Assembly (NCBI GenBank): GCA_018369555.1
Contig: JAGZCC010000001.1
Coordinates: forward strand, 8,386 to 72,385
From: Thomasclavelia spiroformis
GTDB lineage: Bacteria > Bacillota_I > Bacilli_A > Erysipelotrichales > Coprobacillaceae
DNA: 64,000 bases
Reading direction: 5' to 3'
The position numbers were made by a program, and so were the translations under genes. The notes under the pieces are model-generated. The model was not told the DNA's origin and made no database searches. It saw nothing but the letters and a program-made list of their open reading frames with translations. Shown here in pieces: positions 61,397 to 64,000 of the stretch. Position 1 is the stretch's first letter. Every line of letters starts with the position of its first letter.

Positions 61397-62695
61397 CTAA
61401 TCAGCATCATAATATTTATCATATTCATCATAATCAATTTCTTCATCATATTTATTATACTCATCATCTAAATCATAAAAATCATCATCATAGTTTGTTT
61501 CAATTTCTATAGCTTCATCATCATTTTTAGCAACAACTTGTTCATCACTTGATTCATCGTTGGTTTCCATCATTTCTTGAGCAAACTCTTTTTCAAATCC
61601 AGCATCAACAGGGGCTGCTTTTGACTCCAACTCTTCCATAGTAATTAAACCTTTTTCTAAAGCCTCACTCACTGATTTAATATCAATCTTCCAACCTGTC
61701 AATCTTACTGCTAAGCGTGCATTTTGTCCACGTTTTCCAATTGCAAGCGATAGTTGATCATCTGGAACAACTACTAATGCACTGTGATCACTTTCATTAA
61801 TAGAAACATATTTAACTTCAGAAGGACTTAATGCGTTTGAGATAAATTCAACTGGATCATTACTCCAAATAATGATATCAATCATTTCACCATTTAATTC
61901 ATCAACAACATTTTTAACACGACTTCCTTTAGGACCCACGCATGAACCAATTGGATCAATATCTTCATTACTTGCATAAACTGCAATTTTACTTCTTTCA
62001 CCTGGCTCACGAGATACTGCTTTAATTTCAACTGTACCATCGAAAACTTCAGGTACTTCTAATTCAAATAATCTTTTAACAAAATTTGGTTCTGTTCTAC
62101 TTACAACAATATGCGTTCCTTTAGTTCCACGATCAACATCACAAACATAAACTTTTAAATGTTGTCCTTCCTTTAATTTTTCCCCAGGAATTTGTTGATT
62201 TAATGCTAAAAAAGCTCCAGTTTTTCCAATATTAACAATTGCAAACTTATCTTCAACACGATCAACTACACCAACGATAATATCATCTTTTTTATCCGCA
62301 AATTCATTATAAAGTGTTTCTTTTTCAGTTTCGCGAATTTTTTGTCTAAACAATTGCTTTGTTTGAATTGCTGCTAAACGCCCAATATGTTCAACATCAG
62401 CTTCTGTTTCAACGATATCACCGATTTTATAAAATGGATTAATCGCTTGAGCTTCTTCTAAAGATAATTCTAAATCTTCATCTTCAAGATCATCAACGAC
62501 CGTTCTTAATTCAAATAATCTAAATTTACCTGTTTTTTCATTAATTTCAACACGGACATTAGCATCAGCATTTAAATAATTTTTCTTATATGCCTTTGCA
62601 ATAGATTCTTTCAACATTTCCAAGAAGACATCTTTTTCAATTCCTTTTTCTTCAATTAATAAGTTTAATGCCTCCATAAATTTAATACCAGCCAC
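61397..62695 (-). CDS. nusA: transcription termination/antitermination protein NusA
   Basis: NusA binds RNA polymerase and RNA in pausing and antitermination. It has the N-terminal polymerase-binding domain (1-125), S1 domain (about 130-200) and KH1/KH2 domains with DPIGSCVGPKGSRVKNVVDELNGEMIDI and LAIGKRGQNARLAVRLTGWKIDI. The C-terminus (about 345-432) is a long acidic, Tyr-rich tail (repeats of DDDFYDLDDEY and DEEIDYDEYDKYY). rimP precedes it and rnpM follows by a few bases. Confidence 0.95.
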   Translation of the reverse strand: MAGIKFMEALNLLIEEKGIEKDVFLEMLKESIAKAYKKNYLNADANVRVEINEKTGKFRLFELRTVVDDLEDEDLELSLEEAQAINPFYKIGDIVETEADVEHIGRLAAIQTKQLFRQKIRETEKETLYNEFADKKDDIIVGVVDRVEDKFAIVNIGKTGAFLALNQQIPGEKLKEGQHLKVYVCDVDRGTKGTHIVVSRTEPNFVKRLFELEVPEVFDGTVEIKAVSREPGERSKIAVYASNEDIDPIGSCVGPKGSRVKNVVDELNGEMIDIIIWSNDPVEFISNALSPSEVKYVSINESDHSALVVVPDDQLSLAIGKRGQNARLAVRLTGWKIDIKSVSEALEKGLITMEELESKAAPVDAGFEKEFAQEMMETNDESSDEQVVAKNDDEAIEIETNYDDDFYDLDDEYNKYDEEIDYDEYDKYYDAD

Positions 62696-62707
62696 TTTTA
62701 TATCCTC

Positions 62708-63175
62708 CTAAAATTTCACAGCTAATCTAATAAATTTAATATTGTTGTATTCAATTTTTACTTTCTTTTTAATATTCTTAACTAAATATTCAAATTCAAT
62801 CGTTTCATCTTCAATTGAATTAATAAAACCCTCAACTTCATCTAATCCAGCAATTGGATTATAAAATTTTGCATATACATACTTTCCAATAGAAGCCTTA
62901 ACCTGCTCAAATGTTTTTAACGGTTTTTCAACTCCAGGTGAAGAAACCTCCAAATAATATTCTCCCTTAATTGGATCTTCTTCATCCAGCTTTTGACTAA
63001 TCTGCTCACTTACAGCTACACAAGTATCCATATCTAAAAAGCCTTCATTTTTTTCTACAAAAATTCTAAGATACCATTCACCTTTATCTTGGACATATTC
63101 AATGTCATCAAGATAAACATCATTACTTTGTAAAATTGGTTCAATCATTTCTTTAATCTTATTTAAAAGTTCCAT
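62708..63175 (-). CDS. rimP: ribosome maturation factor RimP
   Basis: RimP (155 residues) binds the 30S precursor. It has LNKIKEMIEPILQSNDVYLDDIEYVQDKGEWYLRIFVEK and EEDPIKGEYYLEVSSPGVEKPLKTFEQ, the family hallmark. The start is at ATG 63175 (MELLNK), 5 bases after GAGGTG; an ATG 3 bases earlier is also possible, and the longer frame to 63211 runs into the polC terminator. It is first in the nusA-infB operon. Confidence 0.95.
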   Translation of the reverse strand: MELLNKIKEMIEPILQSNDVYLDDIEYVQDKGEWYLRIFVEKNEGFLDMDTCVAVSEQISQKLDEEDPIKGEYYLEVSSPGVEKPLKTFEQVKASIGKYVYAKFYNPIAGLDEVEGFINSIEDETIEFEYLVKNIKKKVKIEYNNIKFIRLAVKF

Positions 63176-63194
63176 CATTTCACCTCTATTCAAT

Positions 63195-63218
63195 AATAAA
63201 GAGTGGGTCACCCCACTC
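63195..63218 (-). terminator. polC terminator
   Basis: On the minus strand GAGTGGG pairs with CCCACTC with a 4-base loop (63201-63218), followed by TTTATTATTG. It separates polC from the rimP operon. Confidence 0.75.
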
Positions 63219-63271
63219 GCTTCTCTATGAAACTATAATTATAATAACACATCAACCTAAAAATTGCAACT

Positions 63272-64000
63272 TTAAAAAAGTGATAATTGATTTCTTTCCT
63301 GCATTCCATTAAATACACCCATTTTAGTTAATGTTTTAATATGAGAATTATTCAACTTAGTTCTTTTAATTACATCTTCTTTTGATAAAAATGGTGCCTG
63401 ATTACGAGCATCAATAATAGTTTTAGCAACAGCTTCACCTAAAGCATCAACCGCACTAAAAGGTGGAATCAATCCAAATTCATCATTAGGATCTAAAATA
63501 AATTTACCAGCTTGTGAATACTCTAAACTAATTGGATTAAAATGATATCCGCGCTCAATCATCTCAAGAGCAATTTCAAAAACATCCCATAATCCTTCTT
63601 CTTTATTCGACGCACTACGTTGTGCTTTCAATTGAGCAATTTCTTCACGACGTGCCATAATTGCATCTTTTCCTTGAATTAATGTTTCAATTTCGTAAAA
63701 ATCACAACGAGTTGAAAAATATACTGCATAATATTCACGAGGATAATAAACTTTCCACCAAGCCACGCGAATTGCCGAAAGAACATAAGCAACCGCATGA
63801 GCTTTAGGGAACATGTATTTAATTTTTTTACATGATTCAATATACCACTGTGGTACATTATGCTTTTTCATCAATTCCTCATATTGCATTTTTGGAAATA
63901 CCGCAGTAGATTTACCTTTACGAACACATTCCATGATATCAAACGCATCTTTATTTGGTAAACCCTTTTCAATTAAATAAACCATGATATCATCACGACA
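63272..64000 (-). CDS. polC: DNA polymerase III PolC, C-terminal part (runs off the window)
   Basis: The visible 242 codons are the C-terminus of the Gram-positive replicative polymerase PolC; the frame is open at the right edge (CRDDIMVYLIEKGLPNKDAF continues upstream). KYMFPKAHAVAYVLSAIRVAWWKVYYP is a PolC-specific signature, and the OB/C-terminal NDEFGLIPPFSAVDALGEAVAKTI and helix-hairpin-helix-type SKEDVIKRTKLNN follow. It ends in MQERNQLSLF, a beta-clamp-binding-type tail QLSLF. The order polC-rimP-nusA matches Bacillus. Confidence 0.97.
   Translation of the reverse strand, partial: CRDDIMVYLIEKGLPNKDAFDIMECVRKGKSTAVFPKMQYEELMKKHNVPQWYIESCKKIKYMFPKAHAVAYVLSAIRVAWWKVYYPREYYAVYFSTRCDFYEIETLIQGKDAIMARREEIAQLKAQRSASNKEEGLWDVFEIALEMIERGYHFNPISLEYSQAGKFILDPNDEFGLIPPFSAVDALGEAVAKTIIDARNQAPFLSKEDVIKRTKLNNSHIKTLTKMGVFNGMQERNQLSLF

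Noticed and set aside
1..64000. CRISPR array, rRNA, tRNA, restriction-modification or toxin-antitoxin genes
   Set aside because: No regularly spaced direct repeats, no tRNA-like cloverleaf with CCA or TTCGA core, and no such protein motif was seen in the window by eye.

Overview
The window is about 70% A+T and densely coded, with Shine-Dalgarno motifs of the AGGAGG type. It comes from a low-GC, Gram-positive, endospore-forming bacterium. Sporulation genes (spoIIIAH, spoIVB, spoIIM, sigK, a cse60-like gene and a probable sirA) sit among housekeeping blocks whose order resembles Bacillus but is reduced. The nadD-yqeK fusion, a short IF-2 and the missing Bacillus neighbours suggest a gut Erysipelotrichia lineage (Thomasclavelia/Coprobacillus-like). 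That placement is inference; no rRNA or tRNA gene is visible to test it.

Layout. 1-3.5 kb: the end of an unknown gene, a small membrane protein, a PHP phosphoesterase and a three-part flavodiiron/flavin reductase/rubredoxin protein. 3.6-7.3 kb: a complete comGA-comGG competence pilus operon. 7.3-17.2 kb: efp, spoIIIAH, an asp23-type gene, nusB, xseA, xseB, ispA, dxs, tlyA, recN and spoIVB. This is the Bacillus order with spoIIIAA-AG, accBC, folD, argR and spo0A absent. 17.3-21.7 kb: dinB, spoIIM, xerD, deoB and a membrane protein. 21.8-29.3 kb (minus strand): two HTH regulators, a DUF2156-GNAT fusion, a DUF815 ATPase, a PFL/UPF0210 protein with its ACT partner, and two tandem PTS IIB genes without IIA or IIC. 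29.4-36 kb (minus): U32 protein, mtnN, and the yqeM-rsfS-nadD/yqeK-yhbY-yqeH ribosome-assembly/NAD block. 36-42 kb: uninterrupted pro-sigma-K gene, parC, parE and plsY. 42.1-44.3 kb: a gene-poor stretch with an orphan hairpin and a decayed gene. 44.3-50.7 kb (minus): phosphatase, yneF, sirA-like, tkt, ynzC, a 6S-like RNA and two M16 peptidases. 50.8-58.6 kb (minus): lepA, a short SSB, acpS, a charged protein, ytpR, a thioredoxin-like protein, trmB, a pseudouridine synthase, a lipoprotein, a DUF1540 protein, a Cse60-like protein and an aldose epimerase. 58.6-64 kb (minus): polC end, rimP, nusA, rnpM, ylxQ, infB and rbfA.

Three themes connect the genes. First, sporulation: SpoIVB and a pro-sequence-bearing sigma-K are both encoded, and spoIIIAH has an upstream sequence matching the Bacillus sigma-E consensus. 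Second, transformation: a complete comG operon and a tail-less SsbB-type protein. Third, translation and RNA housekeeping, including an EF-P with arginine at the tip position that is lysine in Bacillus.

The most useful second looks are the 6S-like RNA under a perfect consensus promoter, the tkt-sirA-yneF gene order, the solitary spoIIIAH, the hairpin around the spoIVB ribosome-binding site, the Arg32 EF-P, and the orphan PTS IIB pair with an operator-like dyad. I found no clear phage, insertion sequence, CRISPR array or defence island.
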